The position numbers and the translations under genes are program-made. The notes below the pieces were generated by a model that worked only from the letters and a program-made list of their open reading frames with translations, was not told where the DNA came from and did not search any database. DNA of 64,000 nt from Pycnococcus provasolii. Its lineage: Eukaryota > Chlorophyta > Pseudoscourfieldiophyceae > Pseudoscourfieldiales. Shown piece by piece: positions 48,228-57,608 of this stretch. Positions within the stretch are counted from its first letter, which is position 1. Every line of letters begins with the position of its first letter. The stretch lies in assembly GCA_049487715.1 (NCBI GenBank), contig CP150581.1, forward strand, positions 186,001 through 250,000, read 5' to 3'.

Positions 48228-51200
48228 ATGGCCGTGGACTCTGCTCCAACTCCGCACACGCACACGCGCACGCGCACGCACACGCCCACGCCTTGCACTC
48301 GTCTTCTTATTATTGAACTTCTCTTGGTTTGGTTTTCTGTGCTCCCCGGCGTGTACGCGCCTGCGCCTGTCTGCACGACGACGCCGGGAACTGCGCCCTC
48401 AACCGCAGCGCCGTGCTGGAAGCTCGTATTTCGACAGGACTTCCTCGCTGGAACAAACGCCGACTTCGGGCCGTGGGCCGACGGCTTGAACTACAAGAAC
48501 CAATATGTCAACCTCGACGAGGTGTGCGAGTACTCCATCTTGCCGGACATAAACCTCTACCGAAGCGCAGACGGCGCGTTCGAGTTCGTTCTGTGGTACA
48601 AACAGCTTGACGGCGGTACACGACAGTCGCGCTTACACTGGAAGCAGAGTCACGACCCTCGAGCCGCTCATAACCAATGCACGAGTAATAATCTTAAGAA
48701 AGTTGCAGGTTTCACACCCATCTCCTCAGATGCTGATCTGCGTGACTGGTTCGGGCTTGCGGAAGCAAGGCATGATGCGATAATCGACACGAGCTGCACT
48801 TCTACCGACGCAGACCGAAGCAAGCGATACCAGATTGGTCGTACGAGGGTTCTCGGTGGCGAGCCAGGCTTCAACGGACCTTCGTTCGATACGTTGATCG
48901 ACATAACGACGCCGGAGGACCACAGGTGCACGAAAGTGGGCGGTGCGAGGAGGTCGTGCGCGGTGAAGGCGGTGGAGTGGTGGGTCTACTACAAGCCGAA
49001 CGTTGGAGACGCGGATGGAGTGTGGGCAAACCCAACCGTCAACCCCGTGTGCCCGCCGCCGAGCCCGCCGCCGCCACCGCCACCACCACCACCCAGCCCG
49101 CCTCCGCCACCTCCGCCACCACCACCCAGTCCGCCGCCACCGCCACCGCCACCACCAAGTCCCCCACCTCCGCCGCCTCCTTCACCTCCACCACCTCCAC
49201 CACCTCCACCCAGCCCGCCGCCGCCACCACCACCCAGCCCGCCGCCACCACCTCCACCACCACCTCCTCCGCCACCCAGCCCGCCACCGCCACCACCACC
49301 CAGCCCGCCGCCGCCGCCGCCGCCGCCGCCGCCTCCACCACCACCTCCATCTCCGCCTCCACAGCCATGTGCCGCGACGGGAACCTGTTCCCCGCCGCCG
49401 CCAAGCCCGCCGCCGCCACCAAGCCCACCGCCACCGCCACCGCCACCACCTCCATCACCTCCACCACCTCCACCACCTCCACCCAGCCCGCCGCCACCAC
49501 CACCACCCAGCCCACCGCCGCCACCACCGCCACCAAGTCCCCCCCCACCGCCGCCTCCTTCACCTCCTCCACCACCTCCTCCGCCACCCAGCCCGCCACC
49601 ACCACCACCGCCCAGCCCTCCACCGCCGCCACCACCGCCGCCGCCTCCACCACCACCTCCGCCACCCAGCCCGCCACCATCGCCGTGCACTTCGACAGGA
49701 ACGTGCCCACCACCGCCGCCAAGCCCGCCGCCGCCACCAAGCCCACCGCCACCACCACCGCCGCCGCCACCTAGCCCGCCTCCGCCACCAAGCCCACCGC
49801 CACCACCACCGCCACCACCCCCCAGCCCGCCGCCGCCGCCACCGCCGCCGCCACCCAGTCCACCGCCGCCGCCACCACCTCCTCCTCCACCGCCACCACC
49901 ACCGCCACCACCACCACCGTCTCCACCACCATCTCCACCACCTCCGCCGCCGCCGAGCCCTCCTCCTCCGCCACCTCCGCCACCACCTCCAAGTCCGCCA
50001 CCACCTCCAAGCCCACCTCCACCGCCAAGCCCACCTCCGCCACCAAGCCCACCTCCGCCGCCAAGCCCACCGCCGCTGCCGCCTCCGCCGAGTCCGCCGC
50101 CTCCACCATCACCGCCACCGCCTCCATCGCCACCACCTCCCCCGTCACCACCGCCGCCAGCTTCGCCGCCGCCCCCGCCAAGCCCGCCGCCTCCGCCAAG
50201 CCCGCCACCACCACCGAGTCCACCGCCACCTCCGAGTCCACCGCCACCCCCGAATCCTCCTCCGAATCCTTCGCCACCACCGCCACCGCCCAGTCCACCA
50301 CAGACTCCTATCGCCCCTCCGCCTAACCCCCCACAGCCTCCATCGCCACCTCCTCCCAGTCCCCCTCCGCCGCCACCGAACCTGCCGCCACCGCCGAGTC
50401 CACCTCCTCCACCGAGCCCCCCTCCACCGCCCAGCCCGCCACCGCCGCCGAGCCCGCCACCGCCGCCGAGCCCGCCGCCACCGCCAAGCCCGCCACCGCC
50501 GCCGAGCCCGCCACCGCCGCCGAGTCCGCCATTGTTTCCTTCTCCGCCGCCGAATCCACCGCCGCCAAGCCCGCCGCCGCCGCCAAGCCCGCCGCCGCCG
50601 CCGAGCCCACCGCCACCGCCAAGCCCGCCGGCGCCGCCGAGCCCGCCGCCGCCGAATCCACCGCCACCGCCATCGCCTCCTCCACCGCGTCCGCCTTCGC
50701 CCCCCCCTGCACCGCCAGGACCACCGCCACCGAGCCCGCCTCCACCAAGTCCTCCACCAAGTCCTCCGCCTAAGCCGCCGAGTCCTCCGCCACCGAGCCC
50801 TCCGCCACCGAGTCCGACTCAGCCGCCAGGCCCGCCATCGCCGCCGAGCCCACCCGTGCCTCCGTTTCAACCTCCGCCGCCCGAAAAGATCGAGACTACT
50901 GTTGACACTGTTGACACGGTATCAGAGCTTGTGACGCCAACGATGGTTGTGACAATTGCAGCAGGTGTTTCTGCGATGTCCGTGCAGGTATCTTCGGCAA
51001 CACTTGCGTCTATGGGCGTCACAGGAACGAGCATGCGTTACAATGTTGGCACGAGCCCTCGGCGTGTCGTTGCAGGTGCACAAGTGGCGGCTGGCATCGC
51101 CTTTGTATTCCGCAGTACTCCCGCGTCCAAGTTCAAGTCGAATGATCAGTTTGCCCTGCGTTCTGCTCAGCACCTTGCGGCAGGAGCACCAGCTCCTTGG

Positions 51201-53117
51201 GAAAAGCGCACAAAAACGACAACGAAGAAGACTGTGACAACGACGGTGAGGACGACTGCGAGGATGAGGACCAACAACAGCACGATAAACACGTCAGGGC
51301 CGTCGTCTCGCCGGTCGATGGTGGAGGAGGGGGAGAAGGAGGAGGAGGAGGAGGTTGTGGTGCTCACAGCTTCGGAGAGTCCATCCTCACCAGAGGATGA
51401 CGCCGCGTTCGACTCGTTTGATCTTAGCACGTTATCGAATGACATGTTGCTCGAGCGCGCTCTCTTCTGGTCTGGGTGCACGGTGGCCTTATTCGAGATA
51501 CTCCGTCTCTTCTGTGCGTGGCGCAGGCATCGCTACATTCAAGGAGAGATGGGGTCGGGAACGCAAAATAAACGACGGAAAAAGGAATTTGGTCTTTCGT
51601 TTATTTCGTTTCTCATGCCAAAGCAGAATGAGCAGAAGAATGTGCGGCGAGAGAAAAAGAAGTCCTTTGGACTTTCATTCATCTCGTCGTTCATCTCGTC
51701 GTTTGCGTCGCAAGAGCAGAATGGGCAACAGAATGGGCAGGATCAGTTGGAACCATCGGACAGTAATGGTGCCAGGACAACGAACTCCGTACTCGAGGCG
51801 CGAAGTCAGCAGCTCGCACTTGAACGCGAGGCATCTGCTCGCTACCAGCTTTCCATATTTCCACGTCTCGAGCTTATGGCAATGTTGCTTGTTTCTCCCG
51901 CCTTAACGTTCGCTTCCGTCAGCGCGCTTGCATCGCCATCGCTGAACACTTCAGCTGCGGTGAAGGGTGGCGTCGGACTTGCGATAACAATATTCACCAT
52001 CGCATGCCTCATTCGCGTGTGTGCGCTTGTGCCTTATCGATGCGTTTATCTCAAGTATCCAAAAAGCAAGAGGACGGAGGACGAGAATCCATTTTTCGGC
52101 AGGGGAACTTTTGGGCACTGGCAAGATACGGATAGAGAGTCTGACAAGGGAAGCTTCGTCGACTGCTACGGTTGGATTCTGCAGCCTCTGCGAGGTGGTG
52201 CGATGCACCCAGCGCTAATCTGGTATCCTGCATTTCAAATCACGCTTTGGTGTGCATGTGCCGCGAGCTGCGCAGCCGGTGGCGCCGCAGGATCTTGGCA
52301 AAGCGCCAGAATCGGAACGTCCGTAACTGCGGCGATGCTTTCCGTTGACGCGTTGGTTTTGAGCATTTTTCGTCCACTGGCGTCCACATTCTCCAACTTT
52401 GTTGGCGCAATCGCGTCGACGTTTCTTGCCGCGAGTTTTGCATGCATCGCTGCTCAGCCTTCCAAGGATGAGGCTACAGGCAACGCTCTTTGGATTGCCA
52501 TCATGCTTCAGCTGACCTCCATGGCATTGCTGTGCGGCTGGGAACTCATCACGTTTGCGTGGGAACGCGCATGGCGATCAGCCTGGGCACGCCGATTCCC
52601 GTTCAATCTTCTCACCATGTTGCGCGACGCAGTCTCTGGAACAAATGGTTCGAACGACAGCAGAGATGAACACAATATGCAGAATCTACGCGAGCTGAAA
52701 GATCTGTGGACGCATGCCGTGAATATCTCTGCGTCGACCACTCCAAGAGATCTGGAGAGCCCACGAAGTCCGAGGTCGGTGCCTCTGGGAGACTTGATAA
52801 GGGCGATATCGTTCGATCGGGCGGTGCGACAGACGCCTAGACACGCCGGCGGGGCTCCGTTCCCTTTACCCGACACGCCATATTCCAGCACGAAGAAAAG
52901 TGATGGCAGTGGTGGTGGATTCGGGCGTTTTATTTTTCAGTGGAGAAGATCCTTTCAAGGTTCGCGAACAGAAACAGAGGCGAGTGGTGATGAGAACGTT
53001 TCGAGCGCCGAGGGAGTGGAGTTGGATGTCGCATCCACACCAAGATCTACTTCGGGATCCACTTCGAGATCCACTTCGAGAGATTGGCGTGCATTGTACA
53101 GAGGCTTTTGGTTTTAA
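48228..53117 (+). CDS. Giant hydroxyproline-rich glycoprotein with multi-pass membrane C-terminus
   Basis: 1629 residues in one exon. A signal/anchor lies at about 26-45 (LLIIELLLVWFSVLPGVYA). A Cys-containing extracellular domain (about 60-265; CWKLVFRQDFLAG to VEWWVYYKP) resembles a lectin-like sandwich, but no family is assigned. Residues about 275-885 are a Ser-Pro rod: first Ser-Pro(7-15) blocks, later regular Ser-Pro5, with two short Cys modules (CAATGTC and CTSTGTC). Such Ser-Hyp rods are the glycosylated shafts of algal cell-wall HRGPs and pherophorins. Residues 1070-1450 contain about seven hydrophobic helices (e.g. ALFWSGCTVALFEILRLFCAW, GLAITIFTIACLIRVCALV). The Ser/Arg-rich tail (about 1480-1629) is presumably cytosolic. 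The architecture suggests a wall-anchored membrane sensor or channel-like protein; this is inference. Confidence 0.85.
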   Translation: MAVDSAPTPHTHTRTRTHTPTPCTRLLIIELLLVWFSVLPGVYAPAPVCTTTPGTAPSTAAPCWKLVFRQDFLAGTNADFGPWADGLNYKNQYVNLDEVCEYSILPDINLYRSADGAFEFVLWYKQLDGGTRQSRLHWKQSHDPRAAHNQCTSNNLKKVAGFTPISSDADLRDWFGLAEARHDAIIDTSCTSTDADRSKRYQIGRTRVLGGEPGFNGPSFDTLIDITTPEDHRCTKVGGARRSCAVKAVEWWVYYKPNVGDADGVWANPTVNPVCPPPSPPPPPPPPPPSPPPPPPPPPPSPPPPPPPPPSPPPPPPPSPPPPPPPPPSPPPPPPPSPPPPPPPPPPPPPSPPPPPPPSPPPPPPPPPPPPPPPSPPPQPCAATGTCSPPPPSPPPPPSPPPPPPPPPPSPPPPPPPPPSPPPPPPPSPPPPPPPPSPPPPPPPSPPPPPPPPPSPPPPPPPSPPPPPPPPPPPPPPPPPSPPPSPCTSTGTCPPPPPSPPPPPSPPPPPPPPPPSPPPPPSPPPPPPPPPPSPPPPPPPPPPSPPPPPPPPPPPPPPPPPPPPSPPPSPPPPPPPSPPPPPPPPPPPSPPPPPSPPPPPSPPPPPSPPPPPSPPPLPPPPSPPPPPSPPPPPSPPPPPSPPPPASPPPPPSPPPPPSPPPPPSPPPPPSPPPPPNPPPNPSPPPPPPSPPQTPIAPPPNPPQPPSPPPPSPPPPPPNLPPPPSPPPPPSPPPPPSPPPPPSPPPPPSPPPPPSPPPPPSPPPPPSPPLFPSPPPNPPPPSPPPPPSPPPPPSPPPPPSPPAPPSPPPPNPPPPPSPPPPRPPSPPPAPPGPPPPSPPPPSPPPSPPPKPPSPPPPSPPPPSPTQPPGPPSPPSPPVPPFQPPPPEKIETTVDTVDTVSELVTPTMVVTIAAGVSAMSVQVSSATLASMGVTGTSMRYNVGTSPRRVVAGAQVAAGIAFVFRSTPASKFKSNDQFALRSAQHLAAGAPAPWEKRTKTTTKKTVTTTVRTTARMRTNNSTINTSGPSSRRSMVEEGEKEEEEEVVVLTASESPSSPEDDAAFDSFDLSTLSNDMLLERALFWSGCTVALFEILRLFCAWRRHRYIQGEMGSGTQNKRRKKEFGLSFISFLMPKQNEQKNVRREKKKSFGLSFISSFISSFASQEQNGQQNGQDQLEPSDSNGARTTNSVLEARSQQLALEREASARYQLSIFPRLELMAMLLVSPALTFASVSALASPSLNTSAAVKGGVGLAITIFTIACLIRVCALVPYRCVYLKYPKSKRTEDENPFFGRGTFGHWQDTDRESDKGSFVDCYGWILQPLRGGAMHPALIWYPAFQITLWCACAASCAAGGAAGSWQSARIGTSVTAAMLSVDALVLSIFRPLASTFSNFVGAIASTFLAASFACIAAQPSKDEATGNALWIAIMLQLTSMALLCGWELITFAWERAWRSAWARRFPFNLLTMLRDAVSGTNGSNDSRDEHNMQNLRELKDLWTHAVNISASTTPRDLESPRSPRSVPLGDLIRAISFDRAVRQTPRHAGGAPFPLPDTPYSSTKKSDGSGGGFGRFIFQWRRSFQGSRTETEASGDENVSSAEGVELDVASTPRSTSGSTSRSTSRDWRALYRGFWF
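49050..50880 (+). repeat. Low-complexity Ser-Pro codon tract
   Basis: About 1.8 kb of CCN-rich DNA (CCGCCACCACC-type) encoding the HRGP rod. All three plus frames and parts of the minus strand stay open because of the composition; those other frames are not genes. Expansion or contraction of this tract is expected. Confidence 0.9.
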
Positions 53118-53399
53118 TGTGTAACAATAACTACAGTACTGATTAAAAACAATGAACACTACAGTAAACACTATTCTAATTTAGATTAAGTTAATTAATA
53201 AATAAATTAATATGTCAAAATGAATAACAGTGAATTTGCATGTGAAAATGCAGATTGCCTCTACTAGAGAAGGGGGGGAGAAGAGACGTGAAGGGACGTC
53301 TTTTTTCCAATCCCCGGGTCCCCTGGCGCCTGCTTTGCAGCCTGCTTTGCCCCCCACGCGCCTGCTTTCCTTTCCATTCATTCCCAGCTTCGTTTCATC

Positions 53400-55637
53400 A
53401 TGGGAAAGCGGAATAAGCGCGACGACGATAGCATGGACGACCAGTACTACAGCGACTACGACAGTGACCGCGATGACGCTGTCGTGCGCGACCCGACGGC
53501 GCCGGCGCGTATGCGTGAGGATGACCAGGCCAAGCAGGAACCGAAAAACGATCCGTGCTACTACGATGACCAACCGCCGGTGCCTACATGCACGTCCTCG
53601 CTTGCCGCTGCTGCCCAGCCGAGGTCACGTGACCCCTTGTTCGTCAGTACGAATGGGTACCTCACAAAGCCCTTTCCTGGGGAGAAGAACTTCGAAGAGA
53701 AGAAAAAGAAGTGGGACGCGGCGGTGGCAGGCCACCTGGCAAAATTCCGCGATCCAAACTCTTCGTTCTCGGCGGAGAAGCCTCTCGAGAAGTCGCGTGT
53801 CGCCGGAGAAGAGAAATACGTTTGCAAAATCTGCCGCAACGCTTTCTTCAAGGACCTCGCTTCACTATACCAGCACTGCGATAGCAAAAGTAGGCAGGGA
53901 AGTCCAGGCGAATGGCTCGATCTCCACGCCGCACTCGCGGAGCACATCGCCGTGGACCACCTGGGCGCTAAGGTCAACGACCAGCGGGCTGTCTCCCTGC
54001 TGACTGTCGCAAAGACGCAGCGAGCGCAGTCGCTCGCAGAGAATGCAGCGGGTACATCGCGTGCACAAGGTTTCACATTGACGAAGCTCAACGAGATTCA
54101 GGGTGACGAACACGTCGGAGAAATTGCTTGGCCGCCAACAGTCGTGCTTGAGCACATACCGAGGTTCATCAACGAGCAGAACAAGTATGTCTCGAAATTG
54201 GGCGGCAACAACGATCTGCGCACGGCTCTCGGCATCGGAGAAGCGGTCGGAAAAGAGGAGGACCACATAAGCTGCAAGCTCCTGTATAACTTCCGTGGAT
54301 TCACTGGTGTCGGTGCCATAACCTTTCCGCCGACGTACAACGGATACACGCTTGCGATCAAGTTTTGTGATGACCACATGAAACGCAAGTACAAGCAGCG
54401 CATAGGGTACGCGCATAGCATGGGGTATACGCAAGGCATGGGGCATGCGCAGATGGCGGCGGATGTGTCATACACGGCGCGACTCCTCACTGGCCCCGAC
54501 TTACATGTTGAAAGCTCATTCTTCCTGAATAATCGCCTGCCAATGAAGGAAAGCCCCTTCAAAAGCCACACGCGCATGGCACACGCGACCCTCTATGTTG
54601 AGCACGATCGTCTCATGAAGAAGCGAGCGGCGGAGCGAGAGAAGCTCAACGAAGAGATGCAGAAGAAGTATGCGAACAACATTGAGGTGCTCAACCAGGT
54701 GAACAGCGAATACGCCGAGAGAGTCAGCCTCGTCGAGAAGGAAAAGGAAAAGCTCCTCCAGCAGCTCAAGGCTGAAGCCGACCGCAACCAACGCGAGCTC
54801 GAGAAAAAGATGGAAAAGGTCAAAATTGAGGCGGATCGCAGGATTTACGAATTCAAGGAGAAGGATCACGCGGAGAAACAAAGGATGATGGCGCTGGAAG
54901 ACAAAGCCAAGTCTGCGGAGGAGATGGAGCGACAGCTGGACGAGCAGAAGGCGTCGCTTGAGAGGAAGCTCGCCGACAAGATGGAAGATTGCGAACAGCT
55001 TTCCTTCACCTTCAACGTCATGTTCACGCAGAACAACGAATTCAACGAAAAATCAGCCGATTTCCTCCAGCTGATCACCAAAACGGAGATCGAGGCGTTC
55101 TTAGACATCAATTCCACGCTCAAGAAGGGACGCGAACTTCCTCTGCGTCAAGTGGGAGAAGTACAGCAGACGACCGTGGAGAAGATGCTCACATGCTTCA
55201 AGAAAAAGCATCCGTCGCTACAGGACTTCGAAATGGCGGTTGCAGAAAAGGTGCAGGACATCAACACAACCCTGAGAGGTGCCAATTTCTGTCCACTCAA
55301 GGTGGTGAGCACGAACGACGAACATGGCAACGAAAAGAATGGGTACGCGATCATTTACGATGACCCTGAGCTTGTGAGCATCAAGGAGGAGTGGGATGAG
55401 GATATCATGCAGGATATCGCCGAGGAACGCCTTCGCCTAGAGAAGATAAATGCATCCGGACAATATGCATCGTGGCAAGTGTGGGACAGCGTCATCGATG
55501 ACAAGATGAATCCCTTCGAAGTCGCGCAAAAGCTCATCGGCATGCTCCTTGACCAGAAGTCTATCATCGACGAACAGAAATCTACCATCGACGAACTGAT
55601 GCCCAACCAGGGTTCTCGTCGACGACGTCAACGGTGA
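53400..55637 (+). CDS. Zinc-finger/coiled-coil protein, possibly XS-domain (SGS3-like)
   Basis: 745 residues from the ATG at 53400. The charged N-terminus precedes a zinc-finger-like region at about 141-182 (YVCKICRNAFFKDLASLYQH, then LAEHIAVDH), giving C-x2-C...H...H. The region about 238-395 begins AWPPTVVLEHIP and contains GFTGVGAITFPPTYNGYTLA, a plausible but weak match to the RNA-binding XS domain of SGS3/FDM proteins (W-P-P ... G-x-x-G-x-A-x-x-x-F). Residues about 398-530 are a strong coiled coil. SGS3-type proteins stabilise double-stranded RNA in silencing; this role is tentative. Beyond the TGA at 55635 the same frame reads, after a second TGA, QPAQPPKHEKPAAAP to DADSSDSDFE and stops at 55826, so the true C-terminus may be longer via a short intron. 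Confidence 0.6.
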   Translation: MGKRNKRDDDSMDDQYYSDYDSDRDDAVVRDPTAPARMREDDQAKQEPKNDPCYYDDQPPVPTCTSSLAAAAQPRSRDPLFVSTNGYLTKPFPGEKNFEEKKKKWDAAVAGHLAKFRDPNSSFSAEKPLEKSRVAGEEKYVCKICRNAFFKDLASLYQHCDSKSRQGSPGEWLDLHAALAEHIAVDHLGAKVNDQRAVSLLTVAKTQRAQSLAENAAGTSRAQGFTLTKLNEIQGDEHVGEIAWPPTVVLEHIPRFINEQNKYVSKLGGNNDLRTALGIGEAVGKEEDHISCKLLYNFRGFTGVGAITFPPTYNGYTLAIKFCDDHMKRKYKQRIGYAHSMGYTQGMGHAQMAADVSYTARLLTGPDLHVESSFFLNNRLPMKESPFKSHTRMAHATLYVEHDRLMKKRAAEREKLNEEMQKKYANNIEVLNQVNSEYAERVSLVEKEKEKLLQQLKAEADRNQRELEKKMEKVKIEADRRIYEFKEKDHAEKQRMMALEDKAKSAEEMERQLDEQKASLERKLADKMEDCEQLSFTFNVMFTQNNEFNEKSADFLQLITKTEIEAFLDINSTLKKGRELPLRQVGEVQQTTVEKMLTCFKKKHPSLQDFEMAVAEKVQDINTTLRGANFCPLKVVSTNDEHGNEKNGYAIIYDDPELVSIKEEWDEDIMQDIAEERLRLEKINASGQYASWQVWDSVIDDKMNPFEVAQKLIGMLLDQKSIIDEQKSTIDELMPNQGSRRRRQR

Positions 55638-55826
55638 ACCACTTGAGAACAACCCGCGCAGCCGCCGAAGCACGAGAAGCCGGCGGCAGCACCAGTTGCG
55701 CCCGTGGCAACAAACATATCCGACCCTTTTTCCGCTGGCGCTCAAGCCAGCAAGCTCAAGTTGCTGAAACGTCCTCCTCGACCATCTGTCGTTGACGCGG
55801 ATTCTTCGGACTCGGACTTCGAGTGA

Positions 55827-56487
55827 GTTGCAAGAAGATCCGCGTGTCTTTTGTTGCCTCCCGCCTGATAGTATCATTCCCAAACTGTGTCACCAAACTA
55901 AAATTGACCAAATTAAACTGCCAGACTGCTTCATTTGAACCCTTGTTCGGCGGCCCTTGTTCAGGTTTCCTGTGCCACCAGAGCTTCGGCACTTGCGGAT
56001 ACTGGTCGGCGTATCTGTAGACCAGTGAGGATTGTCTCCATTGTATTAACGAGACGTGCGAGTTCAAGATTTTGCACCGTGAATGGGGGAACACGGGAAC
56101 GTGTACAAAGAAGACAACCACAACCACAACCACAACCACAACCACAACCACAACCACAACCTCGCGTGGTGGTGGAACGTGCCAGACTCTGCAAGGCGTC
56201 AACTATCAGAACTTTGTCACGCAAGGGTCGTGCAAGTCGACATATAAGTCAAAGTAATTATGTAGGGACTACTCATACCGGGTGCCCAAGTTAGGCATGC
56301 GACAACGAAAGCAACGGTAATTGGTGCATGGTCGATGACACCAACTGGTGTTGTTGCGCCTCCGAATATGGAGGATGGGTGAACAAATACGAGGAGTGTA
56401 TTTAGAGTTAGATCAACCAATTTGACCGCATGAATTCGATGCAAAGATAAATTATTTAAAATAATGTGCTTCCTATTGGATTACAGC
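55827..56487. other. Convergent spacer with hexamer satellite
   Basis: No gene. It holds the CCACAA satellite at 56114-56160 and AT-rich sequence. Base composition shifts here from GC-rich to AT-richer, and that continues through the PHD-AlkB gene. Confidence 0.55.
56114..56160. repeat. (CCACAA)n microsatellite
   Basis: Seven to eight near-perfect tandem ACCACA hexamers. Confidence 0.9.
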
Positions 56488-57558
56488 TCAATTCAACATT
56501 CGAAATAAAATTGATGTTGAGAAATCCGTAGTGTCGTTTCCATTGATGTTATGGGTGAAAAAATTAGCTGCTAAGCCCTCCATTGAAGTCACCACGCCTC
56601 GTTCAAGAGGTATTCGAAAGAGTGAATTTATAGCACCCAAGCCGTGCGATCCAAAAGTTAAGACACTTGGCGAACCAACCCGTAACGAAACAATTGGCCT
56701 TTGAAACAGAATTTTGTCATCCGTGTGCACGCCAATCGAGCCTCCCCGATTGTACATGTTGCACACAATCATGTCCGAGCGCCGACCGAGAATTGGCTTC
56801 AAAATCTCCTCTGCCTTTTCTATCGGATGAGGCACATTATCGGGAACATCTCTTAGAACTTTCGTATTTTGATTTGAGCCGTAGTCCACATATCTGCTTC
56901 TGAAAAACACCTTCGTACGTCGCATTGCGGGAGTTCGCACGACTTGTTTCGGATCAAGAGAGTCGCACTCTTCATGCATCTTGCGCGTTGTTTCCTCGAT
57001 TGCACACAGTTCGCTTTCATTGAGTAGACCAAAGTATTGAGTAATGCCAAACGGCATGTCATTGGAGTGGAACATCCAGTGAATTTTTTGGCATGTTCTT
57101 TTGCCAACCACGATCTCCTGAGTATTGTAGCGCAATGTTTTGCTACCTATCGATACGTTGCCGATTGACGATATGTGCGCGACAAGAGCTTTTGCTACGG
57201 TTTTTCTTTCAGGGTGATTTTCGGCAACATCGGCGAGAGACACCCAATCGGATCCCAATTTGATGCAAGGAATTGTCGTTTGTGACGGTTGTTGAGGCAC
57301 AGACGACGCGCCGGGGTTGAATTGGATGTGGCGTACATCTAATTCAATCGGAAGCTTCTCCTTTCCCATCGCATGCCGCCATGGCACGGCCGTTGGCGAG
57401 AGCTGGCATGTTGAACATCGCCATGAACACGCATCGATTGTTTGGCCTTTCGGAACACACCATGGGTGCGCGCGCGTGGGACACGTCGAACACTTAAGCG
57501 TGTAATGCCCGCATACTGTTTCGTCACATATAGTGCAAATTTGAGTCTTCGCCGTCAA
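56488..57558 (-). CDS. PHD-finger plus AlkB-like 2OG-Fe(II) dioxygenase
   Basis: Residues about 8-52 form a PHD-type zinc finger: CTICDETVCGHYTLKCSTC, then RAHPWC, then CSWRCSTC. A 110-residue linker follows. The C-terminal domain (about 165-356) is AlkB-like: MIVCNMYNRGGSIGVHTDDK holds the H-x-D iron ligands (about 276-278), PIVSLRVGSPSVLTFGS follows, the distal His is at THNIN (about 337), and the 2OG-binding Arg is in STSILFRML. AlkB enzymes oxidatively demethylate DNA, RNA or protein; the PHD finger suggests chromatin targeting. The frame has no ATG before the finger (it opens at TTG 57558 and is open further upstream as KRDVAKRRRRLDL), so translation must begin upstream. Fusion with the DUF3444 gene, through an intron at 57577-57656, is likely. 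More AT-rich than neighbours. Confidence 0.78.
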   Translation of the reverse strand: MTAKTQICTICDETVCGHYTLKCSTCPTRAHPWCVPKGQTIDACSWRCSTCQLSPTAVPWRHAMGKEKLPIELDVRHIQFNPGASSVPQQPSQTTIPCIKLGSDWVSLADVAENHPERKTVAKALVAHISSIGNVSIGSKTLRYNTQEIVVGKRTCQKIHWMFHSNDMPFGITQYFGLLNESELCAIEETTRKMHEECDSLDPKQVVRTPAMRRTKVFFRSRYVDYGSNQNTKVLRDVPDNVPHPIEKAEEILKPILGRRSDMIVCNMYNRGGSIGVHTDDKILFQRPIVSLRVGSPSVLTFGSHGLGAINSLFRIPLERGVVTSMEGLAANFFTHNINGNDTTDFSTSILFRMLN

Positions 57559-57608
57559 GTCGAGTCGACGTCTTCGCTTCGCAACATCTCTTTTGTCACT
57601 TCGCAGAG

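Noticed and set aside
48926-50934. Long ORFs in the other frames of the Pro-rich tract (Ala/Thr-, His/Arg-, Gly- and Val-rich products)
   Set aside because: They exist only because CCN repeats exclude stop codons in other frames; the Ser-Pro frame has a signal peptide and continuous domains at both ends.
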